Below are positions 25,633-34,592 of a stretch of 64,000 nt of DNA, one piece after another (the stretch's first letter is position 1; each line of letters starts with the position of its first letter). The notes below the pieces were generated by a model. That model ran no database searches. It was not told the origin of the DNA and saw nothing but the letters and a program-made list of their open reading frames with translations. Origin of the DNA: Tianweitania aestuarii (GTDB taxonomy: Bacteria; Pseudomonadota; Alphaproteobacteria; Rhizobiales; Rhizobiaceae); assembly GCF_018457165.1 (NCBI RefSeq), contig NZ_JAFMNX010000001.1:496001-560000 (forward strand). Reading direction: 5' to 3'. A program made the position numbers and the translations under genes.

Positions 25633-26553
25633 TTACCGGTCTGTCGATGCGGTTTGCAGGTCTGCCAAGGCTTTTGAAAAAGCACTCGAGAACTCTGCAG
25701 CGAAATCTGCGGCCAGCGAGGATACGGGGGAGAAGTTGGGTAGGATGATCGACCATTCGAACTGAATGGATGGACGAAACGGTCTGACCTGGATGTTGCG
25801 CCACGGCAAATGCATTGCAGTGAAGGGATCGACGACCGCGCAGCCGAAGCCGGCGTCGACCAGGCCGCACAGCATCATGGTCAGCGGGCTTTCCATGCGG
25901 ATCTTGGGAACGCATCGATGCGTCACCATGACTGCATCAAACGACCGCCGCATCGAGGATGACGAGGCTAAGCCGACGAAGTCCTGATCGTGGATGTCTT
26001 GGGGATGGATCACGTCACGGTCCAGAAGCGGGTGTCCACTTGGTGCGATGAACACGGCTTCCATGGGTGGAATGTCGAGCGTCGTGATGGCGGAATGGGG
26101 AATGCGCTCATGCACGATGCCCAGGTCGCACCGGCCGGTGATCACCCATTCCAGCACCGAAGGGGAGGTCATGCCATAGAGCGTCATGTCGACGGCGGGG
26201 CGTGCCGCTGAAAACTCCGCCGCAACGCTTGGAAGCAAGCTTGTCGCGAGCGCAGGAAGGGCCGCGACCCTCAACTCGCCACCCCGACGCTCCCGAATGT
26301 CCTTGGCAGCCTTTTCGATTCGGTTCAGCCCGACAAAGGATCGCTCTACCTCTCGATAGAAGCTGATGCCTTCCGAGGTTGGCAGCAGCTTGCCGCCTTT
26401 GCGATCAAACAGCTTCAACTGGATCGCATGCTCCAGATCGCCAAGAAGCCGGCTGATCGCAGGTTGCGTAACACCCATAAAATTCGCGGCTTCCGTTGCC
26501 GATCCGCTCAAGATCACGGCACGAAATGCCTCTACCTGCCGGCTGGTGATCAT
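25633..26553 (-). CDS. LysR family transcriptional regulator
   Basis: This 306-residue LysR-type regulator has the N-terminal helix-turn-helix ITSRQVEAFRAVILSGSATEAANFMGVTQPAISRLLGDLE. A substrate-binding domain begins near GGELRVAALPALATSLLPSV and includes GRCDLGIVHERIPHSAI. The recognition region resembles the OccR/NocR opine regulators (SGSATEAANFMGVTQPAISR). It is divergent from the binding protein gene at 26675, and an inverted repeat lies between, so it probably controls the import and oxidation operon. Confidence 0.9.
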   Translation of the reverse strand: MITSRQVEAFRAVILSGSATEAANFMGVTQPAISRLLGDLEHAIQLKLFDRKGGKLLPTSEGISFYREVERSFVGLNRIEKAAKDIRERRGGELRVAALPALATSLLPSVAAEFSAARPAVDMTLYGMTSPSVLEWVITGRCDLGIVHERIPHSAITTLDIPPMEAVFIAPSGHPLLDRDVIHPQDIHDQDFVGLASSSSMRRSFDAVMVTHRCVPKIRMESPLTMMLCGLVDAGFGCAVVDPFTAMHLPWRNIQVRPFRPSIQFEWSIILPNFSPVSSLAADFAAEFSSAFSKALADLQTASTDR

Positions 26554-26604
26554 TCACGCCTACTTCTTAATCGATATAACATTGGGTAATGGACTAGTCA
26601 CGAA

Positions 26605-26620
26605 ATTCGATTTGACGAAT
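26605..26620. promoter_or_regulatory. Probable LysR-type operator
   Basis: ATTCG (26605-26609) and CGAAT (26616-26620) flank six bases, giving a dyad that contains the T-N11-A pattern of LysR sites. It lies between the divergent LysR gene (start 26553) and the binding protein gene (start 26675), about 55 bases upstream of the latter. Confidence 0.5.
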
Positions 26621-26674
26621 GTCTCCGAGTTTAGAACACTTCGCAAGGAGCAACGACAACACAGGGGAAATTCA

Positions 26675-27721
26675 ATGCGCTTTCAGTCCAGCATCCGCCT
26701 TCTCTGCACCACGGCAGCCTTCGCCATCGCCGCGACGTCCGCTGTCGTCGCTCAGGAGAAGACGCTTTACGTTGCCGCCTATGGCGGATCCTACGAACAA
26801 CTCATGCGGGAACAGATCTTCCCTGAGTTCGAAAAGCAGCATGGCGTTCGGATCGAATACACCGCCGGCAATTCGACGGACACCCTCGCGCGCCTTGTCG
26901 CCACGCGTGCCAATCCTCAGATCGACGTCGCCATCATGGATGACGGCCCGATGTATCAGGCGATCGCGCTTGGCCTGTGCAAGGACATCGAAGCCGCACC
27001 TGTTTATGACGACCTTTACGACACCGCCAAGATCAGCGGCGGCAAGGCAACCGGCCTCGGCGCTGTTGCAACCGGGCTGATGTACAACACCGAATACTTC
27101 AAGGAGCAGGGCTGGGGCGCCCCGACCTCTTGGGCGGATCTGAAGGATCCGAAATATGCCGGCAAGCTGGTGGTTCCACCGCTTTCCAACACCTACGGCC
27201 TGCACGCATTGGTGATGGAAGCCGAGCTTGGCGGCGGCGACGAGCGCAACATCGATCCGGGCTTCAAGGCTTTCAGCGAGGAGATCGATCCCAACGTCCT
27301 CGCTTATGAAGCCTCGCCCGGCCAGATGACGTCGCTGTTCCAGAGCAAACAGGCCGTGCTTGGCGTGTGGGGTTCGGCGCGCATCAACTCGCTCGCCAAC
27401 ACCGGTTTCCCCGTGGAAATGGTTTATCCGAAGGAAGGTGCCGTGTCGCTTGGCATCATCGGCTGCCCGATCGCCGGCCGCGAAACGCCGGAAGCCCAGG
27501 CTCTGCTGCAATATCTCCTCAGCCCGGAAGTGCAGGAAAAGGTTGCGAAGGGCTATGGCTACGGACCCGTCAACAAGAAGGCCAAGCTGACCGAGGAAGA
27601 AGCCAAGGGCATTCCTTATGGTCCCGAGCAGGTCGGCAAACTGCGCGTGATCGACTGGGACTATGTCAATCCGGTCCGCGAAGAGTGGAACACGCGCTGG
27701 ACGCGTGAAGTCGAAGGCTGA
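26675..27721 (+). CDS. ABC transporter substrate-binding protein (PotD-like)
   Basis: The 348-residue periplasmic protein starts at ATG 26675 with the signal peptide MRFQSSIRLLCTTAAFAIAATSAVVAQ. The mature part (EKTLYVAAYGGSYEQLMREQIFPEFEKQHGVRIEY) is typical of the spermidine/putrescine and opine type binding proteins (SBP_bac_6/8). GVVWGSARINSLANTG-like and LGIIGCPIAGRETPEAQALLQYLLSPEVQ segments follow. It is the first gene of a long operon with ATPase, two permeases and four oxidoreductase subunits. The downstream enzymes suggest that the ligand is an amino-acid-like compound such as an opine. Confidence 0.9.
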   Translation: MRFQSSIRLLCTTAAFAIAATSAVVAQEKTLYVAAYGGSYEQLMREQIFPEFEKQHGVRIEYTAGNSTDTLARLVATRANPQIDVAIMDDGPMYQAIALGLCKDIEAAPVYDDLYDTAKISGGKATGLGAVATGLMYNTEYFKEQGWGAPTSWADLKDPKYAGKLVVPPLSNTYGLHALVMEAELGGGDERNIDPGFKAFSEEIDPNVLAYEASPGQMTSLFQSKQAVLGVWGSARINSLANTGFPVEMVYPKEGAVSLGIIGCPIAGRETPEAQALLQYLLSPEVQEKVAKGYGYGPVNKKAKLTEEEAKGIPYGPEQVGKLRVIDWDYVNPVREEWNTRWTREVEG

Positions 27722-27743
27722 TCATCGATCTGATCACTTCCCG

Positions 27744-27768
27744 CTATTCCGCCAGACCGGCGGAATAG
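27744..27768 (+). terminator. Intercistronic hairpin after the binding protein gene
   Basis: CTATTCCGCC (27744-27753) and GGCGGAATAG (27759-27768) form a perfect 10-bp stem with loop AGACC, followed by the T-rich CCTTTCCTTT. It lies between the binding protein and ATPase genes, so it may act as a partial terminator or protect the upstream message. Confidence 0.65.
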
Positions 27769-27793
27769 CCTTTCCTTTGAATGGTAACGATTG

Positions 27794-28828
27794 ATGAGCT
27801 TCCTGAAAATCGAGCGCCTCACCAAGCGCTATGATCACATCACTGCGGTAGACGGCATTTCGCTGGAGATCGAACGGGGGGAATTCATTTCGCTGCTCGG
27901 TCCGTCAGGCTGCGGCAAGACGACGACGCTGCAGATGATTGCCGGCTTCACCGACGTGACGTCCGGCCGGATCGTGCTGGATGGCCGCGATCTCGCCGAA
28001 GTTCCGCCGGCCAAGCGCGGTCTGGGTCTGGTGTTCCAGAGCTACGCGTTGTTTCCGCATATGACGGTTGCCGCGAATGTCGGCTTCGGGCTGGAAATGC
28101 GCAAGGTCAATCGTGCCGATCGCGACCGCAGGGTCGCCGCAGCGCTGCAGCTTGTTGGCCTGTCATCGATGGCCGATCGTTATCCGCGCCGCATGTCGGG
28201 TGGACAACAGCAGCGCGTGGCGCTGGCGCGGGCGCTTGTGATCGAGCCAAACCTGCTTCTGCTCGATGAACCCTTGTCCAATCTCGACGCCAAGCTGCGC
28301 GACGAAATGCAGGGCGAATTGCGCGACATTCAGGAGCGCACGGGTCTCACAACCATTCTTGTGACCCACGACCAGTCAGAAGCCATGGCTCTGTCTGATC
28401 GGATCGTTGTTTTGAACAAGGGCGCCATCGAGCAGGTCGGACCGCCCGAAGCCGCCTACAAAACGCCGTCGAGCCATTTTGTTGCGAGCTTTCTCGGCCG
28501 CACCAACACGCTGGAGGGCAATCGCGAAGGGCCAAGCGTTTCGGTCAAGGACCAGCGCTGGACGGTCGGCGAAGACGGGAACTCAGGTCCGATCCTCGTG
28601 GCCGTACGGCCGGAGCGCATCAGCTTCGGTGAGACAGGCCTGAAGGGCATTGTGCGCAAGCGCGTTTTCCAGGGAAGCCAATGGTTCTTCGAGGTCGAGA
28701 GCGAGGCCGGCCCCATCGTCGTGCTGGCGCCTAATGACAGCCGTCGGCTGCCTGGCACCGGCGACACTGTTTGCCTCGCTTGGCAGGCGGAAGACATGCG
28801 CGTCCTTCCACGCGACCGGGCGGTGTGA
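27794..28828 (+). CDS. ABC transporter ATP-binding protein (PotA-like)
   Basis: The 344-residue ATPase has Walker [10 protein letters not shown]-loop [15 protein letters not shown], signature MSGGQQQR and Walker [15 protein letters not shown]-terminal TOBE domain ([13 protein letters not shown] to the end) follows, as in PotA/UgpC importers. ATG at 27794 is used. The alternative TTG lies three bases upstream. It sits in the operon after the binding protein gene and two bases before the next permease start. Confidence 0.92.
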   Translation: MSFLKIERLTKRYDHITAVDGISLEIERGEFISLLGPSGCGKTTTLQMIAGFTDVTSGRIVLDGRDLAEVPPAKRGLGLVFQSYALFPHMTVAANVGFGLEMRKVNRADRDRRVAAALQLVGLSSMADRYPRRMSGGQQQRVALARALVIEPNLLLLDEPLSNLDAKLRDEMQGELRDIQERTGLTTILVTHDQSEAMALSDRIVVLNKGAIEQVGPPEAAYKTPSSHFVASFLGRTNTLEGNREGPSVSVKDQRWTVGEDGNSGPILVAVRPERISFGETGLKGIVRKRVFQGSQWFFEVESEAGPIVVLAPNDSRRLPGTGDTVCLAWQAEDMRVLPRDRAV

Positions 28829-28830
28829 CC

Positions 28831-29739
28831 ATGAGCGCCGCTACCACCGACACCGCCATAGCTGCCCCAAAGAGCGCCCCACGTGAGCGCTTTTCGGCAA
28901 CCCCTTACCTTCTGAACCTTCCAGCCCTTCTGGTGATCGGCACGCTCCTTTTGGTGCCGCTGATCATGACGCTGATCCTGTCTTTGCATTCGTTCGGGAT
29001 GTACACTGGCGTCACGGACGACATTTCGTTCAAGAACTACGCCGAAATCATCCAGGACTCCTATTTCCACGAGATCTTCCTTCGCACCTTCCGGATCTCG
29101 CTTCTCACTACGCTTCTTTGCGCCCTGATTGGCGCACCGGAAGCCTATATCCTGCATCGCATGCGTGCGCCCTGGCGCTCGATCTTCCTGCTCGTGATGC
29201 TCGGACCGCTTCTGATTTCGGTGGTCGCGCGTACGCTTGGCTGGGCCATGCTGCTGGGCTCAACCGGCGTCATCAACCAGACCCTGACCGGGCTGGGTAT
29301 TCTGTCGGCGCCCGTGCAGTTCATGTACACGGAAACCGGCGTCATCATCGCGCTCGCGCATGTGCTGATGCCGTTCATGGTGATTTCGGTCTGGGCAGCC
29401 TTGCAGCGCCTCGATCCACAGGTCGAAAACGCTGCGATCTCGCTTGGCGCTTCGCCTTTCACCGTGGTGCGCCGGGTCATCCTGCCACAGATCATGCCCG
29501 GCATCCTGTCCGGCTCGATCATTGTCTTTGCCCTCGCAGCGTCTGCCTTCGCCACCCCGGCCATCATCGGCGGCCGTCGCCTCAAAGTGGCTGCCACGCT
29601 GGCTTATGACGAGTTCCTTTCGACGCTGAACTGGCCGCTGGGTGCCGCCATCGCGGTGCTTCTCCTGGTCGGCAACATCATCATCATCGTCGGCTGCAAC
29701 CGCCTGGTCGAACGCCGTTACGCGCAGGTGTTCCAATGA
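28831..29739 (+). CDS. ABC transporter permease (PotB-like)
   Basis: This is a permease of 302 residues with six predicted helices. The first is LNLPALLVIGTLLLVPLIMTLILSLHSFG, and the EAA loop is NAAISLGASPFTVVRRVILPQIMPGI. ATG at 28831 follows the ATPase stop by two bases. The frame is open from 28771, but only as an overlap. It works with the second permease at 29736, whose start overlaps this stop by four bases. Confidence 0.92.
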   Translation: MSAATTDTAIAAPKSAPRERFSATPYLLNLPALLVIGTLLLVPLIMTLILSLHSFGMYTGVTDDISFKNYAEIIQDSYFHEIFLRTFRISLLTTLLCALIGAPEAYILHRMRAPWRSIFLLVMLGPLLISVVARTLGWAMLLGSTGVINQTLTGLGILSAPVQFMYTETGVIIALAHVLMPFMVISVWAALQRLDPQVENAAISLGASPFTVVRRVILPQIMPGILSGSIIVFALAASAFATPAIIGGRRLKVAATLAYDEFLSTLNWPLGAAIAVLLLVGNIIIIVGCNRLVERRYAQVFQ

Positions 29740-30536
29740 ACCGCAACGGTCCTCTTGCACTGGCGTTTCACGCTCTGGTGGTGCTCTTCGTCACGGCGCC
29801 GATCCTGGTGGTTTGCGTCGTGGCCTTCACCTCGCGCGGCTATCTCTCGCTTCCCACTGATGGCCTGTCGCTGCGCTGGTTCTACGCGATCGGTGATCGG
29901 CCCGAGTTCCTCGCTTCGTTTCGCACCAGCCTTTGGCTGGCCGCACTTTCCTCGACGATCGCGGTGGTTCTGGCTGTGCCTGCAGCACTTGCGATCGGAC
30001 GGCTGAAGTTTGCAGGACGTGGATTGCTGCTGAGCCTGTTTCAGTCGCCGCTGATGATCCCGCATCTCGTGTTGGGCATCGCGCTGCTGCGCTTCTTCAC
30101 GGAAGCGGGCCTTGGCATCTCCGGCTGGACACTGGTGGCGGGCCATCTGGTGGTGGTGTTCCCATTTGCCTTGCGCCTGATCCTGACCACATCCGTCGGG
30201 CTCGACCAGCAGATCGAAAACGCTGCCGTTTCTCTTGGCGCATCGCGCTGGACCAAGTTCAGACGGATCACGCTGCCGCTGATCCTTCCCGGCGTCGTGT
30301 CCGGCTGGATCCTGTCGTTCATTCAAAGCTTCGATGAAGTGACGATGAGCGTGTTCATCTCGACCCCGCACACGACCACGCTTCCGGTCCGGCTGTTTCT
30401 CTACATCCAAGACAATATCGACCCGCTCGTCGCATCGGTGTCCGCGATCCTCATCGTGCTGACGGTGATCGTGATGGTCGTGCTCGACCGACTTTTCGGA
30501 ATGGAACGTCTGCTCGTCGGCCCAGGCCGAAGCTAG
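29736..30536 (+). CDS. ABC transporter permease (PotC-like)
   Basis: This is the second membrane subunit of the importer, with 266 residues and about six helices. The EAA motif is ENAAVSLGASRWTKFRRITLPLILPGV, followed by SFIQSFDEVTMSVFIS, which is characteristic of PotC-type permeases. The ATG overlaps the stop of the first permease (ATGA). The DAO-type flavoprotein gene follows after 17 bases. Confidence 0.92.
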   Translation: MNRNGPLALAFHALVVLFVTAPILVVCVVAFTSRGYLSLPTDGLSLRWFYAIGDRPEFLASFRTSLWLAALSSTIAVVLAVPAALAIGRLKFAGRGLLLSLFQSPLMIPHLVLGIALLRFFTEAGLGISGWTLVAGHLVVVFPFALRLILTTSVGLDQQIENAAVSLGASRWTKFRRITLPLILPGVVSGWILSFIQSFDEVTMSVFISTPHTTTLPVRLFLYIQDNIDPLVASVSAILIVLTVIVMVVLDRLFGMERLLVGPGRS

Positions 30537-30553
30537 GATTTCAGGCAGAAAAC

Positions 30554-31672
30554 ATGACAAACAACTTTGATTTCGCCGTTGTTGGCGGCGGCTTGGTGGG
30601 GGCCGCCATCGGCTATGGTCTTGCCAAGCGCGGCCTCAAGGTCGCGATGCTGGATGAAGGCGACGTCGCCAAGCGGGCGTCACGTGGCAATTTCGCTCTG
30701 GTGTGGGTGCAAAGCAAAGGGCTGGGAATGCCGGCCTATGCCACCTGGACGCGCCGCTCGTCGGACCACTGGGGCACCTTTGCCCGTGAGCTGGAAGAGC
30801 GCGTCGGCTTTTCGATGGCTTACCGTCGCCCCGGCGGCTTCCACCTTTGTTTGTCGCAGGACGAGCTTGATCGGCGTGCAGCCAACATCAACCGGCTGCA
30901 CAACCAGGGTGAAAGCGAGCCTTACCGGATCGACGTTCTGGATGGCGACGAGATCCGCCGACACCTTCCCGAAGTCGGCCCGGAGGTCGTCGGTGGCACC
31001 TATTGCGCGCTGGATGGCGACGTCAATTCACTGAAGCTGTTTCGCGCGCTGCATGAAGGCTTCGCTGTCGAGGGCGGCCATTACCGCTCGGGGTCGCTCG
31101 TCCAGGAGATTGCAGGAGCACAAGGCGGCTACGCGCTGAAGACGGATGAAGCGGTGGTTCATGCCGATCGCATCGTTCTTGCGGCGGGGCTCGACAATGT
31201 GCGCCTCGGCAAGATGATCGGCCTCGATGTGCCGGTTCGCCCCTTGCGGGGGCAGGTGATCGTCACCGAGAAAACCGAGCCTTTCCTCGACATGCCGTTG
31301 TCGACCGTCCGCCAAACCGATGAAGGCGGTGTCATGATCGGCGACAGCCAGGAAGAAGCCGACGATTATCGTGTCATGCGCCCTGGCATCAACGCGGTGA
31401 TGGCGGATCGCGCTGTGCGGATGTTTCCGCGCCTGGCGAACCTCAATGTGGTTCGCACCTGGTCGGCTCTGCGCGTTTACAGCCGCGATGGCTTCCCGAT
31501 CTACCAGGAATCGCCGACCCATCCGGGCGCCTTCGTGGCGAGCTGCCATTCCGGCGTCACGCTTGCTGCCGCCCATGCCGACCTGCTCGCGCCGCTGCTC
31601 GCCCAGGGCAAACTTTCATCCGATCTTGATGCGTTCTCCTCGCGGAGGTTCCATGTTTCAGCGACTGCCTGA
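30554..31672 (+). CDS. FAD-dependent oxidoreductase of the DAO family
   Basis: The 372-residue flavoprotein has the N-terminal dinucleotide motif FAVVGGGLVGAAIGYGLAKRGLKVAMLDEG and the DAO-fold C-terminus (RTWSALRVYSRDGFPIYQES). The GFHLCLSQDELDRRAANINRL region is usual for opine oxidase or sarcosine-oxidase-like subunits. It probably oxidises the imino or amino group of the imported compound. Its end overlaps the [2Fe-2S] subunit gene by 20 bases. A second DAO protein at 33392 is encoded in the same operon, so the complex may use either or both. Confidence 0.88.
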   Translation: MTNNFDFAVVGGGLVGAAIGYGLAKRGLKVAMLDEGDVAKRASRGNFALVWVQSKGLGMPAYATWTRRSSDHWGTFARELEERVGFSMAYRRPGGFHLCLSQDELDRRAANINRLHNQGESEPYRIDVLDGDEIRRHLPEVGPEVVGGTYCALDGDVNSLKLFRALHEGFAVEGGHYRSGSLVQEIAGAQGGYALKTDEAVVHADRIVLAAGLDNVRLGKMIGLDVPVRPLRGQVIVTEKTEPFLDMPLSTVRQTDEGGVMIGDSQEEADDYRVMRPGINAVMADRAVRMFPRLANLNVVRTWSALRVYSRDGFPIYQESPTHPGAFVASCHSGVTLAAAHADLLAPLLAQGKLSSDLDAFSSRRFHVSATA

Positions 31673-31955
31673 TCCTTCCGGTTCGCCGGTATCCTTCACA
31701 CTCGACGGGCGCCCCCTTGAAGGGCGGCAGGGCGACACGGTTTCTTCGGCCCTGCTGGCCGCCGGCGTTGAGACATGCCGGAGCAGTGCGGTCAGCGGTG
31801 AGCCGCGAGCGCCTTACTGCCTGATGGGTGTGTGTTTCGAATGCCTCGTCACGATCGATGGCGTCGGCAATCAGCAGGGCTGCCTCGTTGCCCTTCGTCC
31901 CGGCATGCAGGTCGAAACGCAGATCGGCCGCGGCAAAAGAGAGCTTGCGCGATGA
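31653..31955 (+). CDS. (2Fe-2S)-binding small subunit, HcnA/opine-oxidase-like
   Basis: The 100-residue protein begins at ATG 31653, inside the end of the previous gene. It has a ferredoxin-like fold with PVSFTLDGRPLEGRQGDTVSSALLAAG and the cluster ligands in TCRSS, PYCLMGVCFECLV and QGC. This is the small iron-sulfur subunit known from hydrogen cyanide synthase HcnA, octopine/nopaline oxidases and heteromeric sarcosine or proline dehydrogenases. Its stop overlaps the following large flavoprotein start by four bases (ATGA). Confidence 0.9.
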   Translation: MFQRLPDPSGSPVSFTLDGRPLEGRQGDTVSSALLAAGVETCRSSAVSGEPRAPYCLMGVCFECLVTIDGVGNQQGCLVALRPGMQVETQIGRGKRELAR

Positions 31956-33388
31956 AGACGCTGTCCCATGTGAACGACCTGGCCGAGCACTATGACCTCG
32001 TCGTGATCGGTGCCGGGCCTGCCGGCATGGCTGCGGCGACGCTTGCTGCCGATAAAGGCGCTCAGGTTCTGCTCGTCGACGAGAATCCTACCTTTGGTGG
32101 GCAGATCTACCGCGCAGTCAGTTCAACGCCGCTCAAGGATCGCGCATTGCTCGGTGCCGACTACTGGAAGGGCGAAGCGATCGGCGCGGCGTTTTCGCAA
32201 AGCCAGGCAGATTATTTCCCAGGCGCAACGGTCTGGCAGCTGTCGCCGGAGCTTGAACTCGGCATCTCGTCAGGAGGGCGCACGGCCGTTCTCCATGCGC
32301 GCCGCGTGATCATGGCCACAGGTGCTCTGGAGCGGCCCATGCCGATCAAGGGCTGGACCTTGCCGGGCGTGATGACGGCCGGCGCGGCGCAGATCCTGTT
32401 GAAGACCTCGGGAGTTGCCGTTTCGGGCAAGGTGGTTCTGGCGGGGTGCGGACCTCTGCTCTGGCTGATCGCCGCGCAGTATCTCGCAGCCGGCAAGCGG
32501 TTCGACGCCATTCTCGACACCACCCCGCGCGGCAACTGGCGCACCGCCATGAAAGACCTGCCGGGCTTCCTTACCTCTCCCTATCTTGCCAAAGGGCTGA
32601 AGCTCATGGCCAAGGTTCGGCGGCAGGCGAAGATCATCAGCGGCGTTACGGCTCTTGCTGCCGAAGGCGAGGGGCATCTGGCGCGTGTGCGCTATACCGC
32701 AGGCGGCCGCGAGGTGGTGATCGAGGCGGACCACCTTCTGCTGCATCAGGGTGTCACGCCCAACATCAACATGGCGAGCGCCAGCAACTGCGAGCTGGAA
32801 TGGGACGATGCCCAACTCGCCTGGAAGCCGAAACTCGACGACTGGGGCAACACCACGGTTCCCGGCATCGCCATTTCCGGCGACGGCGCTGGCATTGCCG
32901 GCGCGGAAGCGGCAGCCGAACGCGGACGCATCACTGCGCTCGACGCGCTGGCTGGTCTCGGCATCATCTCGATCGCCCAGCGTGACGAGCAGGCAAAGCC
33001 GATCCGCTCCGAGCTGAACCGGTATGATCGCGGCCGTGTTTTCCTCGACAGGCTCTACCAGCCTGCCCAGCAATTCCGCGTCGCCGGCGAAGACACGATC
33101 GCCTGCCGCTGCGAGGAAGTCACCGGTGGCCAGATCCGAAAGGCCGTCACCACTCTGAACATCGCCGGTCCAAACCAGCTGAAGAGCTTTCTTCGCTGCG
33201 GCATGGGACCGTGCCAGGGGCGTTTGTGCGGCCTCACCGTGTCCGAAACGATCGCGGAAGCGCGGGGCAGCACGCCGGAAGCTGTCGGCTATTACCGCCT
33301 GCGAGCTCCGGTAAAGCCAGTCACGCTGGCCGAACTCGCCTCGCTGAAGCAAAGCGAAACCGAGATACGAACCGTGGCGCGCGGCTAG
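31952..33388 (+). CDS. NAD(P)/FAD flavoprotein with C-terminal BFD [2Fe-2S] domain, HcnB-like
   Basis: The 478-residue protein starts at ATG 31952. The N-terminal FAD motif is DLVVIGAGPAGMAAATLAADKGAQVLLVDE. A second nucleotide motif (GKVVLAGCGPLLWLIAAQYLAAG) lies near residue 165. The BFD-like domain near the C-terminus holds cysteines in TIACRCEEVTGGQIRKA and RCGMGPCQGRLCG. This is the alpha subunit of opine oxidase or HcnB-type complexes, where it takes electrons from the DAO subunit. It is coupled to the [2Fe-2S] gene before it and is followed after three bases by another DAO gene. Confidence 0.9.
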   Translation: MKTLSHVNDLAEHYDLVVIGAGPAGMAAATLAADKGAQVLLVDENPTFGGQIYRAVSSTPLKDRALLGADYWKGEAIGAAFSQSQADYFPGATVWQLSPELELGISSGGRTAVLHARRVIMATGALERPMPIKGWTLPGVMTAGAAQILLKTSGVAVSGKVVLAGCGPLLWLIAAQYLAAGKRFDAILDTTPRGNWRTAMKDLPGFLTSPYLAKGLKLMAKVRRQAKIISGVTALAAEGEGHLARVRYTAGGREVVIEADHLLLHQGVTPNINMASASNCELEWDDAQLAWKPKLDDWGNTTVPGIAISGDGAGIAGAEAAAERGRITALDALAGLGIISIAQRDEQAKPIRSELNRYDRGRVFLDRLYQPAQQFRVAGEDTIACRCEEVTGGQIRKAVTTLNIAGPNQLKSFLRCGMGPCQGRLCGLTVSETIAEARGSTPEAVGYYRLRAPVKPVTLAELASLKQSETEIRTVARG

Positions 33389-33391
33389 CCG

Positions 33392-34528
33392 ATGGTGACT
33401 GCAGACGTCATCGTGGTCGGCGGCGGCCTGCATGGCTGTTCGGCAGCGCTCCAGCTTGCCAAGCGTGGCGCGTCGGTGGTGCTTGTCGAAAAGGATTACA
33501 TCGGCCGTCATGCGTCCGGCGCGAATGCCGGTGGCGTGCGCCAGCTCGGCCGCGTCCTGGCCGAAATCCCGTTGTCCGTTGCGTCGATGGAGATGTGGCA
33601 TGGCATCGAAGACCTCGTCGATGACCATTGCGGTTTCGAAAGCCACGGTCAGGTCAAGCTGGCCGAGTCCGAAGCCGATCTCGAGACATGTCGGGCAAGG
33701 GCTTCCGCCTTGCACACGGCCGGCTTCGAGCATGAAGAGGTCATCGACGAAAAACAGCTGCGCGAACTCGTTCCTGCGGCTGCACCGCATGTGGTTGGTG
33801 GAATGGTTTCGCGTGCGGATGGGGCAGCCCTTCCGTTCCGCACCGTGCAGGCGTTTCGCAACAAGGCCGAGCGGCTTGGCGCGCGCATCATCGAAGGTGT
33901 GGCTGTGTCGGACATCCGGCGTGATGGCCGCGATTTCGTGGCGCAGCTTGCAGATGGCCAAACACTCTCGGCGCCCAAGCTGGTTAACGCAGCCGGCGCC
34001 TGGGCCGGGCGTATCGCCGAACGGTTCGGCGAGCCGGTCCCGCTGGAAGCCGTCGCGCCGATGCTGATGATCACCGAGCGCCGCGCTCCGTTTCTGAAGC
34101 CGGTTGTTGGTGCGACGTCGCGGACGCTGTCCTTCAAGCAGTTCGCCAACGGAACCGTGCTGATCGGCGGCGGCTATCTCGGTCGGGCTGAGCCTGACAC
34201 CAATCGCACCATTCTCGATTACGCCAAGCTCGGCGAAAACGCACGAACCGTCCGCGACCTGTTTCCTGTCATGCACGATGCCCGCATCATACGCTGCTGG
34301 GCCGGAATAGAGGCGCGAATGGCCGACGGAATTCCGGTGATCGGGCCGAGCCGGACGGAGGATGGTCTGTTCCACTCCTTCGGTTATTCACTGCACGGTT
34401 TTCAGCTCGGCCCGATCTGCGGTTCGATCATTGGTGAACTCGTTACGACGGGTCAGACCAACCTTCCGATCTCGCCATTCTCCATCCGTCGCTTCGCCCC
34501 ATCAGGCCGGCAAAGCACCGGTTTCTAA
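33392..34528 (+). CDS. FAD-dependent oxidoreductase of the DAO family (second in operon)
   Basis: The 378-residue protein starts with VTADVIVVGGGLHGCSAALQLAKRGASVVLVEKDYIGRHASGANAGGVRQLGR, the FAD motif and following loop of DAO/glycine oxidase enzymes. NAAGAWAGRIAERFGEPVPLEAVAPMLMITER follows near the middle. It resembles HcnC or opine oxidase beta subunits (glycine oxidase fold). Two DAO subunits in one operon is uncommon and may reflect two substrates or two enzyme forms sharing the same HcnA/HcnB-like electron-transfer pair. RidA follows. Confidence 0.88.
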   Translation: MVTADVIVVGGGLHGCSAALQLAKRGASVVLVEKDYIGRHASGANAGGVRQLGRVLAEIPLSVASMEMWHGIEDLVDDHCGFESHGQVKLAESEADLETCRARASALHTAGFEHEEVIDEKQLRELVPAAAPHVVGGMVSRADGAALPFRTVQAFRNKAERLGARIIEGVAVSDIRRDGRDFVAQLADGQTLSAPKLVNAAGAWAGRIAERFGEPVPLEAVAPMLMITERRAPFLKPVVGATSRTLSFKQFANGTVLIGGGYLGRAEPDTNRTILDYAKLGENARTVRDLFPVMHDARIIRCWAGIEARMADGIPVIGPSRTEDGLFHSFGYSLHGFQLGPICGSIIGELVTTGQTNLPISPFSIRRFAPSGRQSTGF

Positions 34529-34592
34529 GCTCTTCATCCCGCTTTCTCACCAGATAAGCGGACACCTTCCCATGGAAAAAAGGAGTTTCATC

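Noticed and set aside
32270-34375. Open frame of 701 codons on the minus strand
   Set aside because: It lies antisense to the clear HcnB-like and DAO genes, has no motif and mirrors their codon pattern. Long antisense frames are expected in high-GC DNA.
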